Source: Plutella xylostella
Lineage: Eukaryota > Arthropoda > Insecta > Lepidoptera > Plutellidae
Assembly (NCBI RefSeq): GCF_932276165.1
Contig: NC_064012.1
Coordinates: 4,719,501-4,783,500, forward strand
Length of the DNA stretch: 64,000 nucleotides
Reading direction: 5' to 3'
The translations under genes were made by a program, and so were the position numbers. Under the pieces are notes generated by a model that saw only the letters and a program-made list of their open reading frames with translations, was not told the DNA's origin and made no database searches. Positions 32,756 through 43,879 of the stretch are shown piece by piece; positions within the stretch are counted from its first letter, which is position 1; each line of letters opens with the position of its first letter.

Positions 32756-33769
32756 AAATTTTTTAATTATTATACTTTTACTCATTCCAACATGACTTAC
32801 TTACCCTTAATAAATTCATTCAGATAAATTTCCTTCAAACAATTTTACATCGAGGTCGTTTTGTATTAAAATAGCAATAACTTTTTGTTAATTGAAACAA
32901 TAGCAACGTTTCATACCATTTTGGAAACTGCATTAAATGAGCAATCTTTTCAAATAAGGTGCCAGGTTTGCGTGGTATATTTTTTTTACAGTATGTAGAG
33001 TCAAAGTCGTTTATAAAAAAATACGATTACCTTTTATGACTTTGAAAACCGTGTTTTTTTTAAACATACGGCATTACTCGATATTTTTTTGGCTGCAATC
33101 AATAGCAGGGCTATACCGGGTGATGCAACACCAAACAAATTCTAACAATATGCATTTTTGTACCGGCGGCACGCAAAAAACTGATCCAAGGTGTCGATTT
33201 TCAGCAAATTTATAAAAGTGTCAATATCTCGAAAATTATCGAGTTTTTACTAAGGTCATATTGTCATATTCTGGCCTCTCATGAGCTGACCTATCAGCCC
33301 TTTAAGGGATGACGTTGACTTTTGGGATACCCTGTATATTCAAAGGATCGACAGAGCCACATACAGGAACTTCGCTCCCTGTCAGAATAGAATAGAGGCA
33401 TACACTGCGCATGGAAAGGAAACACAATTTGCTCACCTTCATTACATAAGGTACTTAAATATGATTAACTATATGCTCGGTTTAGGAAAAGGTTGACGAG
33501 CTATTTTCACTAAATTCTCTCCAGAGCTTTTCTTTCTTAAAATATTACGTACATACTTATCTACACTGAACTGTGTAGGAATGTAATTATGTAGGTACCT
33601 ACTATGAACACTATGTAAATACTTACCTATCTTTATTATGTAGGTAGGCACCCTACACAGTAGATTGTTATTACATAGACTGATTGGGGTGCACGAAATG
33701 AGACTCACCGTATTCAATGCAAAGTAAGTACCTATGTAAGTATATATAATAATTATATGGGCACACAGC

Positions 33770-34110
33770 GATTCACACCTGGCTGAGAGCCCCCATTGGC
33801 CACAGTCGCCGGCTTCTTTCCTGATTTAGGCGACGTTTTCTTCATTTAATAGCGAAATCAAGGATGCATTGATGCATTCTCAAAAAGCACATAAAGCCGC
33901 TACCAGAGCTTTGCTGCACCTAGCCACCAGCGGCTGGCACTGATAGAGGCGTGTAGTGGACTAGCGCAACCACAGCACCGGTGGCCAATTTGCTGAGGCT
34001 ATGATAATCAGAGCTGGCATTCACCACGGTGTTCTCACACAATCCCAGACGCGCTGAAGTGTTCAGGTTCAGGAGATATGCTTGAATAACGGCCTGTTTC
34101 GAGTCTGCCT
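33770..34110. other. GC-richer patch of unknown origin
   Basis: Stands out from AT-rich surroundings, with words such as CCATTGGCCACAGTCGCCGG and CTAGCCACCAGCGGCTGGC. All six frames are broken by stops. It is probably an old transposon fragment, but I cannot name one. Confidence 0.3.
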
Positions 34111-34512
34111 ACTGCCTTAAGAACCAAATATAGAACCCGAGAGGTTTTTATTTAATTTTAGTTTATGGGCTCCAATCCTGACAAACCTATAGGTAGGTAC
34201 CTACCTATTCCCGGTCCCGTATATACGCAGGTTTAAAAGTGATTGTCTCGACAGACGCTGCCTCGAAAAAATATAAAACTGCCTCATAGATTCGACTGTG
34301 AATGAAAAAAAAATTTTCATTGCCTCTTAGATAGGAGGCCCTGCGTACCTACATAGGTACTCGATTTCCTGTCGATGTATTGGTCATAGATTCATTATCA
34401 TCAACACACTGGCCTTCCCTTATCAAGGATAATCACAACGCTGTCCTCGGCGTTTCTCACTACGGGCTATCTGTCTAACGCTTGCTGAGTTGCACAAAGG
34501 AACTTTAAGCGA

Positions 34513-34592
34513 ATGTCGGCATTAAATCTACAGTTGCCTTGCTTTGACACTATACGGACAGAAAAAGACAGATATAGATTTAATGCCGACAT
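34513..34592. repeat. 80-bp hairpin element
   Basis: Perfect 18-bp inverted ends ATGTCGGCATTAAATCTA about 44 bases apart. Probably a minimal MITE. Confidence 0.6.
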
Positions 34593-34599
34593 AAGCATA

Positions 34600-37090
34600 T
34601 ATGTAGTTCATTTCTACAACTCGGCATAAGATGGATTTTAATAGGATGTCTGACAAAAAAATAACCATTATATTAATATCAATAGTTTATTACATAAATT
34701 ATAGCCAAGCTTACACTTTCATCGATTTATCTAAACAGTTCAAATATTTAAAACTGCGTCCACTGCAGGAGCGACGAGCAATACTTATATCATAAAAAAT
34801 GCCATTCGCTCCTGCTACCAATTCTATATAAAACCTATGAATAAAATAAATCTAACATCACTCTATGTATTACATTAATTGGTGTTACTACGGTTCTATT
34901 TCACTGTTATTATTATTATTATCATCAATCAAAACGTTGATTTAAAAGTATAATATACGTCTAGTATGTCATGCATGATTATGGCATCCCGCCGTAAAAA
35001 AATCTATAGGTATCCGTAATTTTCATGGAGGTATCACATGTGCAAACTCTCAAGTCAAATAGTACTACGGGTACTTACTTAACTTACTAAATATTTTCCA
35101 ACTACAGCTGCCTTTAGAAAGATAAAACATGTGGTGTGTTACAATGTGTTTCTATAACGTTATATTACTTTCAAAATTGACTATTGATTGGTGTTTCTGG
35201 TGATTCTAAACTGATAAAGACTATTTCGAAGGGCACTTAAGTACATATCAATGATTTAGTTAAATATGCAATGCTGTCTTTTTATAAAATTGATAAGTAT
35301 ATTATATTATTATACATCTATGTAAGTTTACGCCGCTTAACTTGTGAAAGTTAAATCTATACTATTTATTGGTTTGACACACTTATGTAACATTACAGGC
35401 ATTGAAATATCAAGCAGAACAAATAGTTAAAAAAAAGTTGTTATGTGAACAGAGAGAACAATGGAATATCATCTATTGTAGCTAAATAAAGTAAAAATAT
35501 GAAATTAAAGACGTAAAGAGTTAGAGAGACAAAAATACTTAAGTAAATCTGAAACAAAGCGTGTGAATAATTGAATAGTAACAGTGGTGATGTGAAATCC
35601 TTACTTCGTTACTGCTCGACATAATAATGCGCACGTCAATATGTATAAAAAATCGTAGTTTTACAAAATATTTTCAGTCAATAAGCCATGATCGACTGTG
35701 TGTCATTTCGACTCGGGTATATTACTGAATGTTTATGTTAATTTATTGTTGGTATGCTTCGTTATCGTTACGAATAGACGTCACATTTAGTATCAACACG
35801 AGGGTGTGCATAAAAAGCAGTAAGTAGTGTATTTTTTCGTATTTACGTAGGTACACCTACAACTTTTCACATAATACATGAGACCTCAGTACACGGTTCA
35901 TGGGTTATAAGTACATAAATTAATATTCGACTGAGGACCCTCATCGATGACACACAGTCGCTCGCGACAGACAAGAGGCGTGTAATTATTGCTTTTGGCT
36001 TACATATTATTATCAGAATTACAATATATATAATCTTATAACATTAGTACATTCAGGAAGAACAAATATAATTTCTATACGGGAGTACAAAAGACAAATT
36101 TACAATTTCTCCACGATTATCCAATATTAAAAAACTTTTTCAAAATTTATGCTAGCTATTTGAAAATGAAATACAGATATCCTTATCTTAAGTCTAAATA
36201 AATATTTATATGTTATTTTATTTGTGAATTATGGTATTGGTGTTATTGGAAGTGGTACTTGAATCTCACTATTATAGTCGTGAAAATAAATACTCAAAAC
36301 GAAATGTTAATACCTATGCACAAATATATGATGATGATTTTATAAAATCTGTATTTTGATTATCCTACGTTTTAACGATATCACTAAACACACATAATTG
36401 TGACCAAGAATGTTGCACAAAATGATGAATTATAATAATAATATAGATGCATTATGATTCGAGGCGGCTTATTCAATCTACAAGCTTTGTAGAAACATTC
36501 ACTAACATTTAAATAAAGGATGGAATCATTTACAACTCTCAACTAAAATTCGCTACGTCAAAACGTTTTATTAATTAAATAATTAAGATATATACATATT
36601 AAGAAACAATGAGAACACTATGGAAAACGTGTAACTAAATAATAGGACTAAGGAGGCAAATTCTCAATTTAATAAAAAATAATAAGTACTTTGATTTAAT
36701 TATTTTATTGCTGATGGAAATTTAATCCGAAAGGTTGGAAGTCGTCATTTGTTTAAATGCAAAAATATCTTACATATTCTTAGAACAGGAAGTAACTTGT
36801 ACATTATTAATATGGGTGGCATAGTCCTCTCCCAAGAATCGCCACAGCCACCCACAATGGAGAAGGTATTCGATCACAATCGTAAATTTCTAGCCTTTAA
36901 GTATTAGTGATACACTTTTCCACATTGACATTGTCTCTTTTGCAAAACTGGTTATAGATAAGCAATAAAAGCATGTTTGCATTTTAGTGTTTGACTAAAA
37001 TTATCATACTGATATTTAAAAGTAACAAGATTAGACCGAACTATTAACCGAAATACGCAACACATACAATAATATTACATGGATAGATAG
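34600..37090. other. AT-rich, gene-free interval
   Basis: No coding sequence or clear transposon recognised. Confidence 0.35.
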
Positions 37091-37095
37091 AGTTA

Positions 37096-37237
37096 GGGCC
37101 TATGTTTCACAATGTCTGGATAATAAATCTGTAAGATAAAAAGTCATGCTGTTACTGTCTAAAACATAATTACAGAGAGTGACAGCATGTCTTTTATCAG
37201 ATAGGTAGCCATTATCTAGACATTGTGAAACCGGCTC
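37096..37237. mobile_element. Harbinger-like MITE with TTA target duplication
   Basis: 142 bp flanked by TTA (37093-37095 and 37238-37240). Ends start GGGCCTATGTTTCACAATGT and GAGCCGGTTTCACAATGT. Inverted homology continues into CATGCTGTTACTGTC. Confidence 0.85.
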
Positions 37238-37476
37238 TTAGTAAGATCTTCAATAAATAATTAGCTTTGCAAGCTTTTTGAGGTAATTTCAACTGGGGAG
37301 GTACTTAACCAACAAAAGAAAATTAAGTTCAATAGCAAAAACGTGTCATTTCAATGCTTCAATATTACGTACTTGCAGGTACATTAATTTAGAAATGCTC
37401 TTGCATTTGTAGTAAAACTTAGGACTGAAAAAATATTTCAAAATACTCTCGCGAGCAATGATATAGCATCATTTTG

Positions 37477-37760
37477 GAGCGGTGGTAGCTCAGTTGGGTA
37501 AGCGCCCGCTTCTCACGCCAGAGATGCGGGTTCGTATCCCGGCGCTGGCATGTACGAATGCGTTCTTTTACTTAAGTACAATGTATACCATCGCTTTTAC
37601 GGTGAAGGAAAACATCGTGAGTGATCTAGATATGTGAACCTACCAACCAGCAGTGGACCAGCGTGGTGGGAAATGGGACAAGCTTAGGAAGGCACTTTAG
37701 AACTTTGGGATATGCACAAAGGTTCCACTGAAGAGAGCAAGGTGCAAGTACGTACACAAC
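37477..37760 (+). mobile_element. tRNA-derived SINE
   Basis: Head resembles a tRNA: A box in GGTGGTAGCTCAGTTGGGTA and B box GGGTTCGTATCCCGGCGC. The body contains GTGAAGGAAAACATCGTGAG and CAGCAGTGGACCAGCGTGGT, and the tail CACAAAGGTTCCACTGAAGA. Related copies in reverse are at 63640-63830 and, tail only, 53575-53690. It is not a working tRNA gene. Confidence 0.85.
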
Positions 37761-37987
37761 CACAGATAATATAATAGAATAGCATCAAATTACTTCTAAA
37801 CTGAAAAAGTGGTACCCACAAAATGTCGACACAAAATCGGCGTCATTAAGATAGACTAGGAGTAATTTGGTGCTATGTCCCTGGATATATATAGCAGAAG
37901 ATAATATGACAAGACGAGAACAGAACATAATCAACAGCTAAAAATTAAAAAAAGACGTAAGTAGTTTGTAAAATAAACGTACACAAC

Positions 37988-38100
37988 TACACCTTGTACC
38001 TACTAAGGCAGTGTATTGCGTGGTAGGCAGATGTGCATTGCTAATTAACACTTTTCACCAATGATATTTTAGGGAACCTGGGACCTCAAACTCTCTAATG
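37988..38100 (-). mobile_element. Partial SINE tail
   Basis: CCTTGTAC, GGTAGGCAGATGTGCATTGC and ACTTTTCACCA match the start of the SINE at 51560-51815 as written on the plus strand. The tRNA-like head is missing here. Confidence 0.5.
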
Positions 38101-40840
38101 AGTGTAGAACTAATCACAGCATCATTCGGGTGTCTTTATAGTTAGTAGATATATAACAAATAAAAATTTCGCAGAGCAAATACGCAACAAAGCACGCAAA
38201 GTAGAGCATTGAAATGACACGTGTGTCAATATGAAAATAATATTTGCAATTTTTTTAATATTATATCAGAAGACAGAGTAGGTAACTAAAAAAGAATTAT
38301 GTAATGTAAAAATCGTACTATATATTGAAATAGTCATAAAAATATATTTATCGGTATATAATGCGCAGGCGTTAGTCAGATAGAATAATATTCAAGAAAA
38401 AAAGTTAAAATAGTACTATCTGCGTGTATAAAAGTAGATAATGCGTATATTATATGTATGTGCCAGTAAGTATTACACGCCGGAAGTGGTTCAGAAAAAA
38501 TGTAAATACAAAATGATAAGGTCTAATCTTGTATACGACTTTACAGTCCAATAACCAAAGTGACTGAAAAATATGTGTATTAAGAGCTAGATTTATTAAA
38601 GTACAAGTACACCCTAGCCCGAGTTGCTTGTTCTATGTTCTCTAAAAACAAAACAGTTCAATAATTGGTTATTGGATTATGTTTTGTGACAGAAAAATTG
38701 AGTCAAATAAAAGCAAAAACATCTAAAGTTGTCCCTGTGTTACTTATACTTGAAAATGGCGTTGGTTGCAGACAAATATTTATGAAAACGAGTTTAAACT
38801 AAGAAAGACATAGAATTAAAAACAGCCATTCAAAAAATACGTATATTGCGGCCTTTGCTTTTACATGACTCAATTTTTGTGTAGCGCACAGAATCGTTGT
38901 CTATGAAATGATGATAAGATATTATAAAACTCAATCTTAAGAGACAATAAACTAAGTAAACATTCAGTTCGCATTGCATAACAGAAATATAAAACATGTC
39001 ACTTTTTAAAACTCCGTTCATGCAGATTGGAATAAACTGTACTATCCAGTATTTAACGGGACATTTTATTTGTTCCTTTCTCGTGACATCAAAGCTTTGA
39101 TGCGATTGCAAGTGATCGACAAATAAAATGTCATTCAATATTTGTCAGTGTTTACATAACTGCATGTGGAATTAAAAAGTACATTTGCACCAGAAGCTGA
39201 AAATACTATTAAGCAAAGCTCTTAATTCTATGTTGGCAGTATTCGTACAGTTATCACTAAGTACCTAAATAAAATGTCACAAAAATTATAAAAAAGTATC
39301 CAAATTAAAGCAGAGATTTACGCAAAAAATGTTTCACTGTCAATCTTTTATATACAAGCAGTTTTTTGTGTACATTATGAATACAAAACTTAAATTAAAT
39401 ATGTCTGTATTTGAGCATTACAAGTAGTTAAGTACATTCTAGGTTTTGAATCACATTATTCGTTATGGTTTAAAAAATATACCGTTTAATAAAATCAGAT
39501 TATAGCTACAGATTCGATTGTATGTTTATGTACTGGCAAGAATTTAACAATTTTTGATACTGTGATCAAATGTACGCCGGAGAAGAAAAGAAACTTTGCA
39601 AGTTATTCAAATATTTCTCGGATCCGTTGGGTTAGAAAACTGTACTAAAAATGTAAAAATGTGTGTGTGTTCAATTAATGTTTTATTTAATCAAATAGAT
39701 AACAAAATCTGTACCAAATTCTGCAACTTGTGATCACTAACGCCATCTAGGTGTTCAAATAAAAAGCGTCGCGAATTAATAGATTGGAATCATTATTTTC
39801 CGGAAAACGGCGCGGCGCCAGAAAAAATTGGAGATCAAAATGTTTTCATATTTTTACTGGCACTTTTGTTGGACATTGTATAAGAAAACTTCGATCGCGC
39901 TCTACACCTTTAATAAAATTAATTGTTTAGGTATGTCTTAAAATAAAATCGTTTTCTTAAGAGTAAGAATTAATGAATATTACTAATTCAAAATATTGAA
40001 ATTATACCAATTGACTATCTATAACTAAGGATTTAATCAGTTTAGATTTTTGTTCGCATGCACCATTACGATGGCTAGCTACACCAGTTTATTATTTATA
40101 TTATGGATTGTATTAATTACTGCATTTAATGTTAACTAATTATTTTTTATAAAATCAGAAATACTTTAGCTTAAATCAATTTAGAATAATATTAATTAAA
40201 CTCTTCTACAATAAATATAATAAGTACAAAATAATTACTGTATAAAAATATACACACAGTATAAAAAAATCACAACAATGTAATATGAACATCAGTCATT
40301 TTCAGCTTATCTGTAACCACTGGTTAGTATAAAACTAAGATCAGTTCTTATCTTCCGAATGCTACAGATGCTAGTATACATTTTGTTCATAATATGCCTT
40401 GATCTGCTCAGAACTGTATTAAAATAAATTGACTTGAGTATCAGTTTAAATAAGTTATGGCTTTGTTCGTTGTATGGATGCGAAGACGGAAAACAGAGCT
40501 ACAGCTAACATCGACAATAAATTAGGCCAGTAATCACATCAAGATAGCGGCCTCAATTATTCGTTGAATACTAAAATAACTTAAAGCCAAGGAAAGAAAT
40601 TCAAAGTTTAAACAATGGCTAAACGATTTTATACCTATTAATATGTTTTTTAGAAAAATATACAAATTGTTTTAGTTTCGACGCATCACACAAAGTCTGT
40701 GACATGAGTTTGTCTTCATTTCACATTATCAAATTTACGATAATCACTCCTATACATCACTGATTTGCTCTAAACAAGAGATCACTTGGGATTTGCACTC
40801 GCGTTTATACTTTACCGCCGTTTGACCACTCAGTATCAAG
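38100..40840. other. AT-rich interval downstream of the Eph gene; probable long 3' UTR
   Basis: No coding sequence and no clear transposon. It lies directly 3' of the Eph reading frame on the minus strand. Assignment as 3' UTR is inference. Confidence 0.3.
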
Positions 40841-43800
40841 TCACACGAGGAAGCCGTAGGGGCCACTGACGCGGATCTGCGCGCGCATGCTCTGCACACT
40901 GTTCATGATCTTCTTCTGGTGGCCCACGAGCGTGACGCCCAGCGAGGCGAGCTGGTGCACCGTGAGGTCCACGGCCGCGTCCATGTCCGTGATGCCGGCC
41001 GCGCGGAACTTCTCTATGTACCGCGACATCTTGATGCACTCCAGCCACTCCTCCACCGAGGAGAACTGGATCATGTCGGGCGTGTCCCCCGCCAGGGGGT
41101 CCGCCGAGCGGTTCTGCGCGATCTTCCGCAGCGTGTCCGGACATCTGATCAGCTTGTCCAGAGTCTTTACGATGCTGGAGAAGGTCGGGCGGTGCGTGCG
41201 CTCCTTCTGCCAGCAGTCCAGCATCAGCTGGTACACCGCCTCGGGGCAGTCCATCGGCGCCGGGAGCCTGTAGCCCTTCTCTATGGACTTGATCACGTCC
41301 TGATTACTCCAATTCCAGTATGGACGCTCCCCGAAGCTCATGACTTCCCAGCACACGATGCCCATCGACCACACGTCGCTTGCTGACGTGAACTTCCTGA
41401 AGGCTATCGCCTCGGGCGCCGTCCACCGCACGGGGATCTTGCCGCCGCGCGTCGTGTAGGCGCCGTCCGCCATCGACTCTATCTCGCGCGACAGTCCGAA
41501 GTCGGCTATTTTACACACGAGCTGCGAGTTGACCAGCACGTTGCGGGCCGCCAGGTCCCGGTGGATGTAGTTCATCTCGGACAGGTACTGCATGCCGGTG
41601 GCGATGCCGCGCAGCATGCCCACCAGCTGCAGCACGCGGAACTTGCCGTCATTCGCTCTCAAAAACGTATCCAGAGATCCATTCTCCATGAATTCTGTGA
41701 TTATCATGATCGGATTACACTTGGTAACCACACCCTGCAGAAATATGACATTAGGGTGTTCAAATTGACCCATTATTGAGGCTTCAGCCAGGAAGTCCCG
41801 TCTGGCTCTCTCAGTAGATCCCGGCTTCAAGGTTTTTATAGCGACATCAATTTCTTGGCCGCAGCTGGCCGGCAGCTTGAGTTTTCCTCGGCAAACGTCG
41901 CCGAACTCACCGCCGCCTATGATGGCCTCGATCGTGATGCATGACGCGTCAATTTCTCTAGCAAACTCCCTGACGGCCTGGTTGGGGTCCTCGTACGTGT
42001 GCGGGTCGATGTAGGTGCGCGAGCCGGTGCCGGCGAACAGCGGGGTGGTGGCGTTGCTGCTGGTCTTGGCGGGGCGCTCGGGCCCGGTGTACACCTCCCC
42101 GTTGCGGTAGTTGAGCGCGTTGCAGTCGCTCGGCTGCTTCTTGTCGCACTCGTCGTCGGTGCGCGAGCGCAGGAACAGCACGGTGGCCACGATGGCCACC
42201 ACGGACATGACCACCACGGCCACCATCACGCCGGCCACCAGCCGCACCTGCGTGCCCTCCTCCTCGCCCACGAACGACGTCTCCAGCACGGATCCAGTCC
42301 GCGCGTACACTATCGGACTGAACTCTCCCCACCCACGCTTCATCTTAGCCCTCACTCTTATTCCATACTCTGTATCCCTTTTAAGTCCAGTTATTATGAT
42401 ATGTGGTTCTTTTGTTATTTTTAGAGTCGTGTTGCCACTCTTCTCTTGATTGTCCTTTGGGAAGCACTTGACTTCATAGCTCTCAATCACATCATCTGGG
42501 TCCGTGGAATCAAGTGCCGGAGGTGTCCATGCTAAAGACAGCTTATCACTTTCTGCACTGAGCACTCTCAGTTTAGATACAACACTCACAACTGATGCTT
42601 CAGTTACAGCTGTTATTTCTATTTTCTTTGGTGGTTCTGATGTTTGCTCTGTTACACCATTTTCAGCAAAGATCTGGAATTTGTACTCAGTAACTGGATC
42701 TAGCCCTATGACAGTCACTCTTGTAGAGTTTAAGCCACTTGAAGCCGGTCTGTACTCAACACTGGGTCCACAGTTTGAACAATGCACTTTATATGTAACA
42801 TCATTGCGGCCTCCTGTTTTGTGTGGAGGTTGCCAAGCCAGAGAAATAGAGAACTGATCAGCAAAAGTAACAGTCAAGTTATCTGGTGCCGATGGTGGCT
42901 GGGTACAAGGTGTGTTTTTAGGGTCCTTCTTGGCTCTATAAAAGCCAGGTATACATTTGCATTCTCCAGCTGCATATATGGTGGATTCTGAGTAGTCAGG
43001 ACATGGTATGCAGGGATCATCACCTGTATGAGATTTAAATTTACCAGGAGGGCACTCACTGCATATTTGATTATGGTGGTCGGGCTCAAATCCAGCCCTA
43101 CACTTGCAAGACCCACTGGGCAGAGTCCACTTGCCATCTCCCTTGCACAAGTAGACTGGAGGGGCCTCACCTGAGGCTGTCTCTGCATTTTCCACACATG
43201 TGCCATTAGCTTGTTCTATAACAGTCACTTCCCGCCCAGTTGGTGTAGCAGGGAATCGTGCAAAGTTCATTGTTGTTTCCGGGCATGTGATGTAGTACAC
43301 TTTTACAGCCAATATAGAGATGCATGCTCCTTGATCTCTGAATGCAAAGTACACCCCTCTCTTAGTGACAGCTATGCTTTTAACTTCAGTGTTGATATCT
43401 ACTTCAGAGTTGGTGTTGAACCGGCCCTCCCCTGCAGCAATGCGGCCCACCAACTTGTAGCTCTCAGGCTCCCAGGGCGGCTGTTCCCGTGTAGCGACAT
43501 CAAATTCATAATAAAGCAGGCTGAACGTTTCTTTGCAGCTCAAAGCATTACCTGGGAACAATGAGCAGTCTCGTATGGTGAATTTTATTTCTATGTATAT
43601 GCGGTTGGCGTTTCTCCTCTCGATGAACGGCGTCCAAAGCCAGTTGTTGACGTTGTGGTGCGCGACATCGCAGACGACGTAGGAGCGCCAGTTGATTTGT
43701 TTCTCGAAGTTGGTGTAGGACTCCTCGAGCCAGCCGGGCGTGTTGGCCTGCGGGCCGTAGGGGAAGCGCGTCCAGCCGAGGGTCGCCTCGGACGTGGTGT

Positions 43801-43879
43801 CCAGCAGCAGCACCTGCTCGCCGCGCGCGCCCAGCGCCGCCCACAGCGCCGCCGCTACCACCGCGCAGCACCACATCAT
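40841..43879 (-). CDS. Eph: Eph receptor tyrosine kinase, complete in a single exon
   Basis: One open frame of 1012 codons from ATG 43879 (MMWCCAVVAAALWAALGARG) to a stop at 40843-40841. The frame continues upstream to 43921, but that codon is GTG. Domains in order: signal peptide 1-20; ephrin-binding domain about 22-200; cysteine-rich/EGF-like about 205-325; two fibronectin III domains about 329-425 and 434-530; transmembrane helix about 545-570; juxtamembrane tyrosines 623 and 629 (TYIDPHTYEDP); kinase about 650-915 with GGGEFG loop, VAIK lysine 682, IHRDLAARN (Asp 775), DFG (Asp 793) and WTAPEAIA; SAM domain about 941-1004; last residues PYGFLV, a possible PDZ ligand. All catalytic residues are intact. 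It binds membrane-anchored ephrins and signals in axon guidance and tissue boundaries. Eph genes usually have many exons, so the missing introns are unusual. Confidence 0.96.
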   Translation of the reverse strand: MMWCCAVVAAALWAALGARGEQVLLLDTTSEATLGWTRFPYGPQANTPGWLEESYTNFEKQINWRSYVVCDVAHHNVNNWLWTPFIERRNANRIYIEIKFTIRDCSLFPGNALSCKETFSLLYYEFDVATREQPPWEPESYKLVGRIAAGEGRFNTNSEVDINTEVKSIAVTKRGVYFAFRDQGACISILAVKVYYITCPETTMNFARFPATPTGREVTVIEQANGTCVENAETASGEAPPVYLCKGDGKWTLPSGSCKCRAGFEPDHHNQICSECPPGKFKSHTGDDPCIPCPDYSESTIYAAGECKCIPGFYRAKKDPKNTPCTQPPSAPDNLTVTFADQFSISLAWQPPHKTGGRNDVTYKVHCSNCGPSVEYRPASSGLNSTRVTVIGLDPVTEYKFQIFAENGVTEQTSEPPKKIEITAVTEASVVSVVSKLRVLSAESDKLSLAWTPPALDSTDPDDVIESYEVKCFPKDNQEKSGNTTLKITKEPHIIITGLKRDTEYGIRVRAKMKRGWGEFSPIVYARTGSVLETSFVGEEEGTQVRLVAGVMVAVVVMSVVAIVATVLFLRSRTDDECDKKQPSDCNALNYRNGEVYTGPERPAKTSSNATTPLFAGTGSRTYIDPHTYEDPNQAVREFAREIDASCITIEAIIGGGEFGDVCRGKLKLPASCGQEIDVAIKTLKPGSTERARRDFLAEASIMGQFEHPNVIFLQGVVTKCNPIMIITEFMENGSLDTFLRANDGKFRVLQLVGMLRGIATGMQYLSEMNYIHRDLAARNVLVNSQLVCKIADFGLSREIESMADGAYTTRGGKIPVRWTAPEAIAFRKFTSASDVWSMGIVCWEVMSFGERPYWNWSNQDVIKSIEKGYRLPAPMDCPEAVYQLMLDCWQKERTHRPTFSSIVKTLDKLIRCPDTLRKIAQNRSADPLAGDTPDMIQFSSVEEWLECIKMSRYIEKFRAAGITDMDAAVDLTVHQLASLGVTLVGHQKKIMNSVQSMRAQIRVSGPYGFLV

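Larger units (their letters stand above)
31972..33334. mobile_element. 1.36-kb TIR element, CAGGGTGTCCC family, TA target site
   Basis: Ends are CAGGGTGTCCCAAAAGTCAA and its complement, flanked by TA on both sides, as for Tc1/mariner-type elements. Inverted homology continues inward (GGGCTGATAGGTCAGCTCAT). Other parts of the family are at 60480-60795 and 63335-63528. No transposase reading frame remains. A different repeat is nested at 32118-32755. Confidence 0.75.
31893..33415 (+). mobile_element. Retroposon fragment split by a later transposon
   Basis: The left part (31893-31971) and right part (33335-33415) together match, in reverse, the uninterrupted copy at about 59160-59345. Landmarks are GGCTTGCTGCTCCAGTT, CGGGAGCTAGGCTGGCTGAG and then CAGAATAGAATAGA. 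The insertion at 31972-33334 sits exactly between them. Confidence 0.7.

Noticed and set aside
37477..37560. Functional tRNA gene
   Set aside because: Has A and B boxes but continues into a SINE body and lacks a closed acceptor stem.
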